Source: Cudoniella acicularis (lineage: Eukaryota > Ascomycota > Leotiomycetes > Helotiales > Helotiaceae). Taken from it: DNA of 13,515 nt. The position numbers and the translations under genes were made by a program. The notes under the pieces were generated by a model that saw nothing but the letters and a program-made list of their open reading frames with translations, did no database searches and was not told the origin of the DNA. Below are positions 1-8,764 of this stretch, in pieces (the stretch's first letter is position 1; the number at the start of each line of letters is the position of its first letter). Location: positions 1 to 13,515 of the forward strand of contig JAAMPI010001513.1 of assembly GCA_013054445.1 (NCBI GenBank). Direction: 5' to 3'.

Positions 1-1476
1 ATCGGGGTTTTCCAGAGGGGAATGACGACATCCGGGGCTCTGCGGGGGGGCTTTGTCTACTCGACAGCATGCAACCAGCCCAACCTACTTGGCCATCTTC
101 TGACGGCGTCGACCGTCAAGTAACGGTCCGGCGTTGACAACGGTACGGAACGACTGGTCGAGGGCGAAGCTTGGAAGAACAAAAGAATCAGCGATAGACT
201 TCGAGCCTGCTCTTGGCCTCAATTGACCGAGCACGATTGAGATCTTCATCCTTTGCAGGTTCCAAGACATCTCTTTTCTGGTTCCCAACGTCTGGGCAGG
301 AAAGTTGCTCCAATCCGTGTGCAGAAAGCCTTACACGCCAAGGTATCTTTATCGCCTGGTTGCAAATAGGGCTCGGGCTCCTTGTGTGGTGAAATCCGAC
401 AGTAAGCCAAAGGAGGATGATCTAGTTTGTGCTGCGTCGATTATTCTTGGCTTCTTCCATTCAGTGTTCCATGCAGCTGTTGATCAAAGTCGTTCGGTAC
501 ATCGTACCTGCTTTCTCGAGCAACCACATCCACGCCAAGCCGCCGGGACTTCAATACGATCGTGTAGTATCACCAATATCGCAGAGGAGAGGGGACGGTA
601 GCAATCTCTCCTGAGTCTCCTCGGACATTCTCCTTCTCCCACGTGCCAAGAACTCGATGCAGGACAGCAGTTACCGTCGCCGTGACACTTCCATGAGGAC
701 CCTTTGTTCACGTTGCACACCAATCAAGGCCCCTCATCCTCAACAATGAAGGAATCGTGCGTCGATGTCGAGTCCTTTAGCTGCATCCCCTCCCCATTGG
801 GGAAAGGTATAAAATCTGGCTGTACAGTAGCCTTACAATACTGAACACTTGGGCGAGACTCGAGTGATTCTTACATACTCACGAGAATAATTATTCCCGT
901 TACTCACCCACTCTCGTTAAGTAATTATTAGAACACGCCTTCGCCGCAGATAAAATCTCGGCGCCTTCGCCAGCCGCTGCACCCACGATCCGCGATTCCG
1001 CCTCGACCATAGAGGAGGTCCGAACAAGAGGGAGGAGAAACAGAACGCCTCCTGGGCTTCCACATTTGTACGGTAGCCTCGACGTGCCATGTCTTGCGGA
1101 TCCGTCCCTCCATTCACCGGTGACAGCTGTGTTAACTCGACTACCTAGGCAACTGCTTGCGGAGGTCAACCTACGGTAACCCGACAGAGTACGGCACCCC
1201 ACAGATCCATTCCATCATATCACAACAGGCTGGGCTTGGCGCTGTTGCCCCCCAATAATCAATCATCCTCGTCCTGTAGCAGCTTTTGGCTCCCCTCACA
1301 GGCCGAAAGGCCGAAACCGACATTACCTTCTTGCTGTATCCTTTGCAAGACTAGCGGCGCGCGGCCACCCTACCTGCCAATTGACAGGATCCTGCAGCAT
1401 ATCAGCAAGCCACGCCCACGGTCCACGGCCCACGGACGCTCACCACTCACCACCAACAACAGACTGCCACCCATCC
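1..1476. other. Region without a recognisable gene
   Basis: Open frames here are at most about 100 codons. They overlap on both strands and show no motif I recognise. The longest on the minus strand (85-288 and 900-1202) could be ends of spliced or decayed genes, but they have no identifiable domain, signal peptide or supporting splice sites. A 12-bp perfect palindrome, GAATAATTATTC, lies at 885-896. The right part, from about 1200, is probably upstream DNA of the kinase gene: it is rich in C and CA and lacks long reading frames with real ATG starts. Confidence 0.5.
787..814 (+). promoter_or_regulatory. TATA-like motif behind a C/G palindrome
   Basis: TATAAAA lies at 808-814. Just upstream is the inverted repeat TCCCCA-T-TGGGGA (791-803), which overlaps a CCCCT stress-response-like pentamer (787-791). 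The spacing resembles a fungal core promoter on the plus strand. No gene start follows closely; the nearest supported coding start is about 1 kb downstream. It could drive a long kinase leader, an unrecognised transcript, or nothing. Confidence 0.22.
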
Positions 1477-1536
1477 ATGACCGTCTTCCTCAAATCCTGC
1501 CAAGTCCCACCTCTTTCCAAGCTTCAACCCATTTGA
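1477..1536 (+). promoter_or_regulatory. Possible upstream ORF (19 codons) before the kinase
   Basis: ATG at 1477 opens a 19-codon frame ending in TGA at 1534-1536. It is relevant only if transcription of the kinase gene starts upstream of it, which the sequence does not show. No conserved peptide feature is recognised. Confidence 0.2.
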
Positions 1537-1608
1537 AATCCTCGGCGAAACGCGAACTGTAGAACTTTTTGCTCGCCCATTTCCGCTCCTTCGAAGATCG
1601 CCCGCATC

Positions 1609-1620
1609 ATGTCGCTTTAG
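1609..1620 (+). promoter_or_regulatory. Minimal upstream ORF (Met-Ser-Leu-stop) in the kinase leader
   Basis: ATG TCG CTT TAG at 1609-1620 lies 242 nt ahead of the kinase ATG. No other ATG occurs between it and 1863, so ribosomes scanning a leader that includes it would meet this short frame first. uORFs of this kind commonly lower or condition translation of the main frame. That role is inferred, and the transcript start is unknown. Confidence 0.35.
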
Positions 1621-1862
1621 CACCGTCGAGGATTAATACTTGTGACGCTTTATCCAGCGAGGGTCCGGTCGAAAACAAGCATCGTCACCGCAAATCGAGA
1701 ACACCAGCCAACCCCAATCGAGAGTACTGTACTTACCGGTACTCGAAGTCTACCCGCTCAATCGCCCCTTCGCACTTCGTCGTTGAAAATTTAAAATTTA
1801 CCAACTTCGCAAATTTCCAATTGCCTACAATTCACCCACACTGATTGCATCCCGTCGACATC

Positions 1863-4086
1863 ATGCCGACAGCAGCCATGACCCCGCAATCAACCTCTCC
1901 GGCGTCCTTTAACGCGATTTCTTACAACGCTCTCTCCCCCAACGACGAGCTACCTAGACTACAGACAGACAACTCTTCTTCGACAAGCAGCAGCCATACC
2001 TCTTCGCCAGAATCGCGGCCAGTCGATCTGCGAAGTCCCATTCCCGAGGAGGAAGAGGACGAAACCAGTAGTGAGGCCGCCAACGAACCTATTACCCCCA
2101 CAGATAATCATCTTCCTCACACCTTTCAAGATAAAATGAACGGGGCCGTGAAGCAAGCCCATCCTCATACCTTCGGCCCGATCGATGGCCAACCTCCATT
2201 GATATTGAATACCCAAGCGACACCACCGTCCTCGAATACAGACAAGATTTTGGGAGCTGAGCAGCAAACACCTACACCGAAAACCCCTGTGCAGAGGCGA
2301 CCAACTTCCTCGTCGAAAGATTCGAACATAAAACGAGCCGTGTCAGGTTTCTTCAGGAGGTCAAATTCTCACGGTGCGAACCTAGATGTGGCACCTTTGA
2401 CTCCGATCAATAATAATGCGGTTTCCAGTGGCTCGGACATAATGTTGAGTAAAGGAGAACGACGAGCCTCGATACGAAGAATGTCTGCGCACAATTCCCC
2501 ATATACTACCCGATCAAATACTCCACCATCACCAGGATCTCCCACCGGAAGCATGATTCTGAAGCCTCAACCACAGATTCATGTTGAAGAACCTTCTAGG
2601 GATGATTTCTTAAATAGTAGGAAGAAGAATCGATCGTCGACTGGATTTGGTCTCCGAGATAGATTGTCGAAACACAAAATCACTTTCACGCCGAACGAGA
2701 AAGATCCCAAGCATACCCACCAACGTCATCGTGCCACGAGTGTAGATCTGGACAGCAATCAAGAGCTGCACCATCAGCACCATAGTAATCCCAACGCTAA
2801 ACTTCCTGAAAGAGCTATCTGGGCTCTCCCGGCGGAAACTGGTATTGGTCTCAAGTCAAGGCGGATGAGTTTGAGTCTTCCGGATGATTTTACAGTCGAT
2901 GTAGCAGATCTGTACTCGGAATTTTCAGATCAGAGTAAGTTGGTTGGCCGTCGTGGAAAGAGCATTGGAAAGGGAGCCACATCTAAGGTCAAGCTCATGC
3001 ATCGAAAAGGTTATGCCGGAGAGGTTTACGCAGTGAAGGAATTTCGTGGAAAGTCATCTAATGAGAAGGCAGAGGACTACGAACAGAAAGTCAAGTCGGA
3101 ATACTCTATCGCGAAAAGTGTCCACCACCCAAATATCGTTGAAACCTTCCGGCTTTGCACTTACAATGGTCGTTGGAACCATGTGATGGAGTACTGTGAT
3201 CAAGGGGATTTGTTCAGCCTTGTCAGCCAGAAATATCTCTCAAAGTACGACCATCAAATCGATCGATTGTGTCTTTTCAAACAGCTCGTCCAGGGACTCA
3301 ATTACCTCCACAATAATGGCATCGCCCACCGTGATGTTAAATTGGAAAATCTTCTGATCACGAAAGATAGCAAGCTGAAGATTACCGATTTCGGTGTTTC
3401 TGAAGTTTTCGCGGGCATTCATCCAGGTTTAAGAGCCGCTGGTGGCGAATGTGGAAAGGAAATGGGTGAAGTTCGCTTGTGCGCTCCTGGGATGTGTGGT
3501 AGCCCTCCATATGTGGCCCCGGAGGTCCTTCTAAAGAATGGTAAGATCAGATTTTGATCACCTCTTCTGCCAATATTAACAATGAACAGGCGAATATGAC
3601 CCTCGCCCTCTGGATGTTTGGGGTGCCGCAATCGTGATGCTCTGCATGTGCTCAAATGGTTGTCTGTGGACTGAGGCTAGAGATGGCAGCTCACCCTTGT
3701 ACGACGACTTGGTCAGAGGCTGGAAAAAGTGGAACAGCAAACACGCGGATGGAAGCGCTCCCAGCATAACTGAGACCGATTATCCTCACGTAAGCTTCTT
3801 CGACCAACACATCAACCCGCCTGCCTTAAGACGTGTCCTTCTGACCATGCTCAACCCCGACCCTTCGAAACGAACTACCATGGCTACCGTCGCGAAGAAC
3901 CGCTGGATGAAGCATGTCGAATGTTGCCAAGTCGATAGCTACGATGATCCAGTAGCCACAATCGATGCATCCAAAAGCCGAACGTGTCTAAAGAACATGA
4001 CCAAAGTAGTCCATCACAACCATCTCCCTCCCACGATGCACCTCGGACACAAACTCGTTCGTTTGCCAGGCACCACCGATATGTAA
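1863..4086 (+). CDS. Ser/Thr protein kinase of the HAL4/SAT4 (NPR/HAL) subfamily, two exons
   Basis: Exons 1863-3540 and 3590-4086 encode 724 residues. The intron (3541-3589) splits the Gly560 codon and removal keeps the frame. The start is the first ATG in frame, with A at -3; the open frame extends 6 codons upstream but without an ATG. Residues 1 to about 350 are Ser/Thr/Pro-rich and look disordered, with basic sites such as RRAS and RRMS. The kinase domain is complete: glycine loop GKGATSKV (369-376), AVK lysine K392, HRDVKLEN with catalytic D491, DFG at 509-511, APE at 552-554, then the YDPRPLDVWG segment. A Gly/Cys-rich insert sits in the activation segment, and a W-M-K-x-x-E-C-C motif follows the domain, as in fungal HAL kinases. 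Known family members regulate plasma-membrane K+ and nutrient transporters in yeast. Assignment to the subfamily is strong; orthology to SAT4/HAL4 rather than HRK1-type paralogues is less sure. Confidence 0.92.
3541..3589 (+). other. Kinase intron (49 nt, phase 1)
   Basis: Donor GTAAGA, TATTAAC branch-like element and acceptor AACAG. Splicing joins APEVLLKN-G to EYDPRPLDVW, restoring kinase subdomains VIII-IX. Retention would add five codons and a stop just after the APE motif, removing the C-lobe. Confidence 0.9.
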
Positions 4087-5077
4087 TAAACCTGCTTTTA
4101 TTTCCTTTGTATTTGTTTTTATTACGACCGCATTGCATATTTTAGCGGGTGCATACCGGAATTTTTGTCCCATCATTAGGGAATACCTGTCTTTGATGGC
4201 AGGCAGGCGTTCACTGACACTGTCTTTTTGGGAAGGAGAGGATCGAATGGGATCGGATCGCTCAAGAGTACGGAAGCAGAGATAAGAAAGTAAAAATGGG
4301 TGGGCTTTTTGGATTCGCTCATGCATTTTCTGTGCACATTGATAAATTGCAATGAATGGAGGGAGGTTTCCTTGACTGAGCTATAGGAAGCAGAGCGTAG
4401 ACGACAATTGTTCAAGTCTTTGCCGTACATATTTATTGTAGGAGACGAGAGCCAAGCGCATCAGAGGAGGGTGTATTAGACTGGATTGGGTACATATATA
4501 TACTTATCCTAATTACAAAGTTTGAAGACTCGCTGTCCGGCTCGCACCATTTTTCACTTGACTGTAGCTCGAGTGAAGTTTTATATAAATCACTTGCGTT
4601 TCGCTCCTGTATGAAGATCTTTTAGTTAGGTATTTTTCAAGTCATCGAAGCGCCCATGGTAGAAGTCGTTCTCTGAACATGAATCTGACACCTGTGGCAG
4701 AAGTTGAGAACCAGAGTATCTTCAAGATTCATCTGATCGTCATCGGAGCAGACCAACAACCAATCACGAAGTGGTGTAGTTTCAAAGCAAAGGTCGCGGG
4801 CACGGTAGCACAAGCGTGGCTTTATTCCATGGGAGTTGTTAAATTCGAAATCATTTCGAAAACAAATAGCAAAAGAACTTCTGAAGTTAGATGACCAATA
4901 CGAACAAGAATAGGCAAACCGCACTCCTGATAAAGGATAAGAAGATTAACCAGGTTTTGACAAAAAGCTAACCTTGTATCTGCAACAGGACTCTCAGGTA
5001 TCACAGAGCAAGTACGAAAATAGTCGAACGCTCTAGAACCAAACCACTTTCAAACTTCCAAATCCATCCAAATCTTC
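4087..5077. other. Intergenic region between convergent units
   Basis: This holds the kinase 3' flank (AATAAA at 4085-4090 overlaps its stop codon; a T-rich stretch follows) and a (TA)n-rich patch near 4490-4502. Short frames occur on both strands, for example minus 4637-4924, but they lack recognisable domains and overlap one another. I see no supported gene. Confidence 0.5.
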
Positions 5078-6609
5078 TCAAGCGTCCTCCACAATGGCAT
5101 CAAAAGCCTCCTCACCGACCACAAAAGTCGGCAGTGCCGGAAACTCCCCGGGCTTCTCAGAAAAAACACTCGCATCCACAACCCTCAAACCATCCGTTCC
5201 CCTCACCCTAAACTTCGAATCCAACACCGCCATCGGATCCCCATCAGCTTCAATCGCACACGAGCTAGTAGCATGACGACTCCAGATCTGCTTCTTGATA
5301 GCCTCTTTCACATCGCAATCCCTCTTTTCTCCACACGGCATATTCTCCTTAATGGTCCAACGGGTTTCTCAACACTATCGAGTATCTTCCTCACTACCTC
5401 AACACCCTCAGCCATAGCCCCTAAATCCTCATCTCCCTTGTCTTCGAAAAATCTGAAATTAATCTCTGGTTTCTCCCGTGGATCCGCGCTCCTCAACATC
5501 ACTGTCCCTTTTCGCGACTGCGAATGTATCTTCGCCATCGAATAGGAGAATGTACTGGGCGGATCCCTTGGCAGCAAATTAACCACATTGATATCGGGTC
5601 AAAAACACCTCGCTCCATAAGCAGCAGGCCATAAAAACAGACCTCTCTCTCCAGACACGACTTTGCTAGTTTTCACCAATAACGCTCCTAGTAAACCGAA
5701 AGTGTAGGGTCCTGTGGAGGGAACTTGTCTCCAGAGTGCGAGACAAGGGTCGTTGGGTGCGCTGTAGGTGTATTTGGACCAGTGTTTTGGAGGTTTGTGG
5801 AGGCGTAGGAGACTACGCTTGTTTCGTAGTTGTCTTGGAGGTTGGTGCCTACGCCTGGGAGGTCGACGATGAGGGGGATATTGAATTTATGGAGTTCGGT
5901 GCTGGGGCTGATGTCGGAGAGTTTGAGGATTTGGGGGGGTGTTGAAGGTGCCGCCTGAGATGATTACTTCCTTTACCAATGACAAAAAAAAAAGTCAGCT
6001 CTGTGTCCTGAAATGCAGGAAATGGAGGGCATGCCATGCTTGAGCAGAGTTCTTTCGCTAAGTAAAAGGGGGGATACCTTTCGAGCATAAACTCTTACCC
6101 CTTCTCCTTCCACACTCCCATCATACTTTGGATCTGCAGAATACATACTCGTCCCCTTTAAATACTCGACACCAATCGCTCTCGGCTTAGCTCCTTCCTC
6201 TCTCCCCTCCTCCTCATCAAACAACACCCTACTAACAAAACTCTCAGTCCTGACCTCCAGGTTAAACCCTCCTCTGGCCAAAACCTCACTCACAGGCTTA
6301 CTAGCCAATACCCTCCTCCCTTGCATATAAAAATGCACAGGTAATCCCCACAGCCCCGTCTGGTTATCCCTATGCGCATCGCCGTTGTTCAGATCCTGGG
6401 TGAGGAGTGAAGAGAGAGTGGAGGGGTCTTGGTTGAAGTATTTTGCGGTCGCGAGTAGGATGAATGTTAGTTGGGTTTGGTTTTCGGGTTGGGCTAGGTT
6501 GGTCATGCGGAGGTCCAGGGAGTCGTTGAAGCCGTGAGAGGGGGTACAGTTTGAGGGGAGGTAGTGGACCTTTTCGAGGCGGAGGAGGTATTGGCGCATG
6601 TTTTTAGGG

Positions 6610-6982
6610 CTGTGGTGGGTTTTTTTTAGTTTGTGATTCTTTTCTTGTTGCATTTTCAGTTTGAAAATTTTATTAGGAAATTGGGAACATGGAGTAATTC
6701 CGAGAAAAAAAATGCTCAATGAACATTGCAGTATTACTTCCTGCTCTTCAAACTTGAAGATTGAGTAAGGCCTGGCCGGACGAAGAGATGCAAGCCGAAA
6801 ACACACCTTCCTCACAAACTCCTTGAGCCTTTGGGTTTCATAGCCCCGAATCATTGCTATGCTCTCTCTACTGGTTATTTTTCTTTTTTCACACACTTGT
6901 GGATACTGAAAAAACACCAAACTCCTCTCATATCAGAAACGGCTGAATGAACGCAAATGCAAAAAATAGCAAAAGAACTCAC
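6610..6982 (-). other. Enlarged intron in the GMC pseudogene
   Basis: Donor GTGAGT (6982-6977) and acceptor CCACAG (ending 6610) enclose 373 nt, against 99 and 107 nt for the other two introns. Ignoring the duplicated 7 bp at the donor, the join reads D-E-S-W-D-P-K-N-M-R-Q-Y, as expected for the family. The interior contains an open frame continuous with the following exon and no stop in that frame. The size suggests an internal insertion, but I see no clear terminal repeats. Confidence 0.6.
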
Positions 6983-6983
6983 T

Positions 6984-6997
6984 CCCAACTCCCAACT
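6984..6997. repeat. 7-bp tandem duplication (CCCAACT x2) at a splice donor
   Basis: On the coding (minus) strand this is AGTTGGG twice, immediately before the GTGAGT donor. Removing one copy restores the reading phase across the intron. It is the second 7-bp tandem duplication within about 190 bp of the same pseudogene. Confidence 0.8.
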
Positions 6998-7160
6998 CTC
7001 ATCCCCCGTAATGTCCCTCACAACACCCCAATCCCTACCACTAGGCAGCACGCCAGCCATAGCATTATGACTGGTACAACCCCCCAGAACACTCGCCCTC
7101 GGATAATAAATCCCCAACACCGTACTCCCATTCACCTAGCCCACTCCATTCTTTCTCCCC

Positions 7161-7174
7161 ACATACCACATACC
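7161..7174. repeat. 7-bp tandem duplication (ACATACC x2)
   Basis: Two adjacent copies on the plus strand, followed by a further AC. Removing one copy brings the TPGK side and the WYVGRKN side of the GMC coding sequence into one frame, so the duplication is itself a frameshift. Confidence 0.8.
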
Positions 7175-7435
7175 ACTTCCCCTACTTCCCCGGCGTCAAC
7201 CAAACTAAATGATTGTGCTCTAGTAAAAGGGAAGAGTTGGCGTGGTAGGAAACGAAGAAATCCCAGTGCACGGTAGGGTCGTCTTTTACGAGTGAGTACC
7301 AGCTTGCTACGGTTGTGTTGAGGTTGGTGGAGGAGTTGGAGCCGGCTTCAAGGAGGAGGACACGGGGTTTTTGGGGGTGGTTGCGAGGTTTGCGGCGAGG
7401 GGGGGGGGAGCCGCCGGGGCCGGAGCCGACCATTA

Positions 7436-7534
7436 CTATATTTTTGGTTAGTTTGTGAAAGGAAGTTGCAAGAATTGAGGATGAAATTGGAAATTTTGTG
7501 TAAATTTGTTAGCTGAGAATAAGAGAATATTTAC
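7436..7534 (-). other. Intron 1 of the GMC pseudogene
   Basis: Donor GTAAAT at 7534 and acceptor ATATAG ending at 7436, 99 nt. Joining TTCGATTACA to TAATGGTCGG gives F-D-Y-I-M-V-G-S-G, the expected lead-in to the FAD loop. The ATG at 7433 is therefore an internal Met and not a start. Confidence 0.75.
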
Positions 7535-7632
7535 TGTAATCGAAGGTATTGTTTTCATTTCGCTCATGAAATTTGTGAAGTGCTTAGATGAATGAAGGAA
7601 AAGATTGTGATGATCAAGTGTAGCAGCTTCAT

Positions 7633-8150
7633 TTTGAAATTTGAATTACTCGAGAAAATCTCCGAAAGCATCCTCTTCGAACTTGAAAAATCAATGCAAC
7701 ACCCGCGATCTGAGAAGCTTACCTCATTCTGGCAAAGACAAAATTAAAAAGGAAACTAGTAAATAAATTGCGGATTTTATATCCTCCATTCTCAATTTCC
7801 CCGCACTTGGAGGCCTCTCATCTGTAGATTGAAGTCGGTCAGCATTTGAGATGCGACAATAAAAGTGCCAATATTAGTAGACCAGGAGGTTTCTTTTACA
7901 AGTAGATTTTTTATATTGCCTAAACCTTTTTGAGTGGAACAAATCATCCAGGATTTACAATTTGGAATTGCCTAATACCCCTCCCAGAGTGCGCTCCCGC
8001 ACCTGATTGGCCCATCCATCCCCGCTATTGCCCCATATGTCCCACAATCGGCTAATCTCTGGATTTCATTGTCTCCGACCAGTCTTATTAATATAACCAA
8101 ATAAGTAAAAATCCCGTCAACAAATCACAAAAATGTGGTATAACTAAGTC
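7633..8150. other. Intergenic region between the GMC pseudogene start and the tRNA-like gene
   Basis: AT-rich with no open frame of note. It should hold the old promoter of the minus-strand GMC gene. An inverted CCAAT box (GATTGG) is at about 8004-8009. A TATTAATATAA stretch (8087-8096) lies about 55-65 nt ahead of the tRNA-like gene, where an external Pol III or Pol II TATA element could act; this is inference. Confidence 0.45.
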
Positions 8151-8161
8151 GCTTCTGTGGT

Positions 8162-8213
8162 GTATGCATCCCCATTTCACATTCTGTAAAGAGCTTAACT
8201 AACATGAATATAG
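8162..8213 (+). other. Intron 1 of the tRNA-like gene (52 nt, between positions 11 and 12)
   Basis: Donor GTATGC, perfect branch element TTAACTAAC (about 8194-8202) and acceptor ATATAG. Removal joins TGTGGT to CCAATGG, creating the complete A box and the 5' strand of the D stem. An alternative donor GTATAA at 8138 exists but does not give a tRNA. Confidence 0.6.
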
Positions 8214-8225
8214 CCAATGGTTAGG

Positions 8226-8276
8226 GTATGTTCACTACATTCAAACAGTATCTAGTTCGAGGACTAATTCCTGCAG
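8226..8276 (+). other. Intron 2 of the tRNA-like gene (51 nt, between positions 23 and 24)
   Basis: Donor GTATGT, branch-like GGACTAATTC and acceptor CTGCAG. Removal joins GGTTAGG to ATTCCACC, completing the 3' strand of the D stem (GGAT) and placing the anticodon stem at the right distance. Confidence 0.6.
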
Positions 8277-8338
8277 ATTCCACCCTTCCATGAGATGTTA
8301 GGTGGAGGTTCGTGTTCGATTCACGGCAGTTGCATTTA

Positions 8339-8353
8339 TTTTTGCGTATTTTT
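8339..8353 (+). terminator. Possible Pol III terminator (two T5 runs)
   Basis: Runs of five T at 8339-8343 and 8349-8353 begin 5 nt after the discriminator base of the tRNA-like gene, where a Pol III stop is normally found. Confidence 0.45.
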
Positions 8354-8764
8354 GGGTTTTGAATTTTAATTTTGAATTTGTGTGTGTGGGGAGGACGGGC
8401 AGGTGAGGGAGTGGGTGTTATTGGGTGTGTTGGAGGGAATATTGTAGAATTGAATTTTTTTGATACGTTTAGGGAATGGGGGTTTTGTTTTGTAACTTAT
8501 GAGTGCCAGGAGGGGCAGGTTATGTTTTCGTAGCGACGTATGATAAGGGCACCCTGTTTGTCATTAAATATATGAAGAGAAAGATCTAATATTTGGTGCT
8601 AAAAGCTAAACGGTCCGTATAGTAACCCGCCGCTATACCTTTCCCTTTGCTTCTTGGAATGGTAATTTGCCATGAGGTCCACAACTTGGCTGCTGCAACT
8701 GGCCTTACCAGAGATCTTTGTTTCTCCAAATCCCATACTAAGAAGCCCTGTACTTTAGAATTTC
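8354..8764. other. Intergenic, G/T-rich then unremarkable
   Basis: From about 8354 to 8520 the plus strand is G- and T-rich with TTTTGAATT repeats and a short GT run near 8380. The rest is the 3' flank of the minus-strand 2EXR gene. No gene is seen. Confidence 0.45.

Larger units (their letters stand above)
5078..7632 (-). pseudogene. GMC-family FAD-dependent oxidoreductase (secreted type), heavily disrupted
   Basis: The family (choline/aryl-alcohol dehydrogenase-like flavoenzymes) oxidises alcohols using FAD. From ATG 7632 the remnant shows a hydrophobic signal peptide (MKLLHLIITIFSFIHLSTS), then an intron (7436-7534), the FAD loop VGSGPGG, LLLEAG, GMC signature 1 (YPRASVLGGCTSHNAM, about 7060-7110), the central region, an intron (5971-6077, branch GCTGAC), signature 2 (GGTFNTPQILKLS, about 5925-5962) and the C-terminal SRHATSSCAIEADGDP block carrying the catalytic His, ending in TGA 5078-5080. 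Breaks: frameshift near 7564-7572 giving TGA; out-of-frame stretch about 7365-7408; TAG 7182-7184; 7-bp duplication 7161-7174; TAG 7136-7138; 7-bp duplication at a splice donor; extra C in a C7 run (5933-5939); base loss near 5785-5788; TGA 5599-5601; base loss near 5347-5352. Residues between breaks still match the family, so decay seems fairly recent. Pathway and substrate are unknown. Confidence 0.88.
8151..8334 (+). tRNA. tRNA-Gly(UCC)-like gene in three exons, with two spliceosomal-type introns
   Basis: Exons 8151-8161, 8214-8225 and 8277-8334 (the last with a 9-nt insert, 8291-8299) give a 72-nt cloverleaf: acceptor GCTTCTG, U8 G9, D stem GTCC/GGAT around AATGGTTA, position 26 T, anticodon stem CCACC/GGTGG with loop CT-TCC-A-A, variable AGGT, T stem TCGTG/CACGG with loop TTCGATT, acceptor CAGTTGC, discriminator A. 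U8, A14, R15, G18, G19, A21, Y32, U33, R37, Y48, the TTCGA loop and C61 are all as expected. The anticodon arm matches what I recall of yeast tRNA-Gly(UCC) apart from the 9-nt insert. Flaw: acceptor pairs 3-70 and 4-69 are U-U, leaving 5 of 7 pairs. T runs at 8339-8343 and 8349-8353 could terminate Pol III. It may be functional with unusual introns or a decaying copy. The tRNA body is strongly supported; function is not. Confidence 0.6.

Noticed and set aside
1236..1844. Plus-strand frames ahead of the kinase
   Set aside because: Both start at non-ATG codons, are compositionally biased and lie where the kinase leader is expected.
6613..6920. N-terminal part of a 315-codon minus frame taken as its own protein
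   Set aside because: Only the part downstream of 6609 matches the GMC family. The upstream part lies between good splice sites and has no recognisable motif.
7182..7433. ATG at 7433 as the start of the GMC gene
   Set aside because: A splice acceptor lies just before it, and the upstream exon supplies F-D-Y-I. A signal peptide starts at 7632.
5078..7632. Explaining all GMC breaks as sequencing errors
   Set aside because: Two 7-bp duplications and three separate stop codons are not typical read errors. Some homopolymer shifts could still be errors.
8133..8301. Spliced micro-ORF of 13 residues using a donor at 8138, ending at TAG 8301
   Set aside because: It needs the weaker GTATAA donor and ignores that the GTATGC donor at 8162 gives a near-perfect tRNA. 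The tRNA explains far more of the sequence.
8327..8701. Permuted tRNA: TGCAACTG at 8694-8701 is an exact complement of the 3' acceptor CAGTTGCA
   Set aside because: A 5' acceptor strand with 5 of 7 pairs lies in the correct place at 8151-8157, and the sequence after 8701 does not continue as a tRNA. An 8-mer match is plausible by chance.
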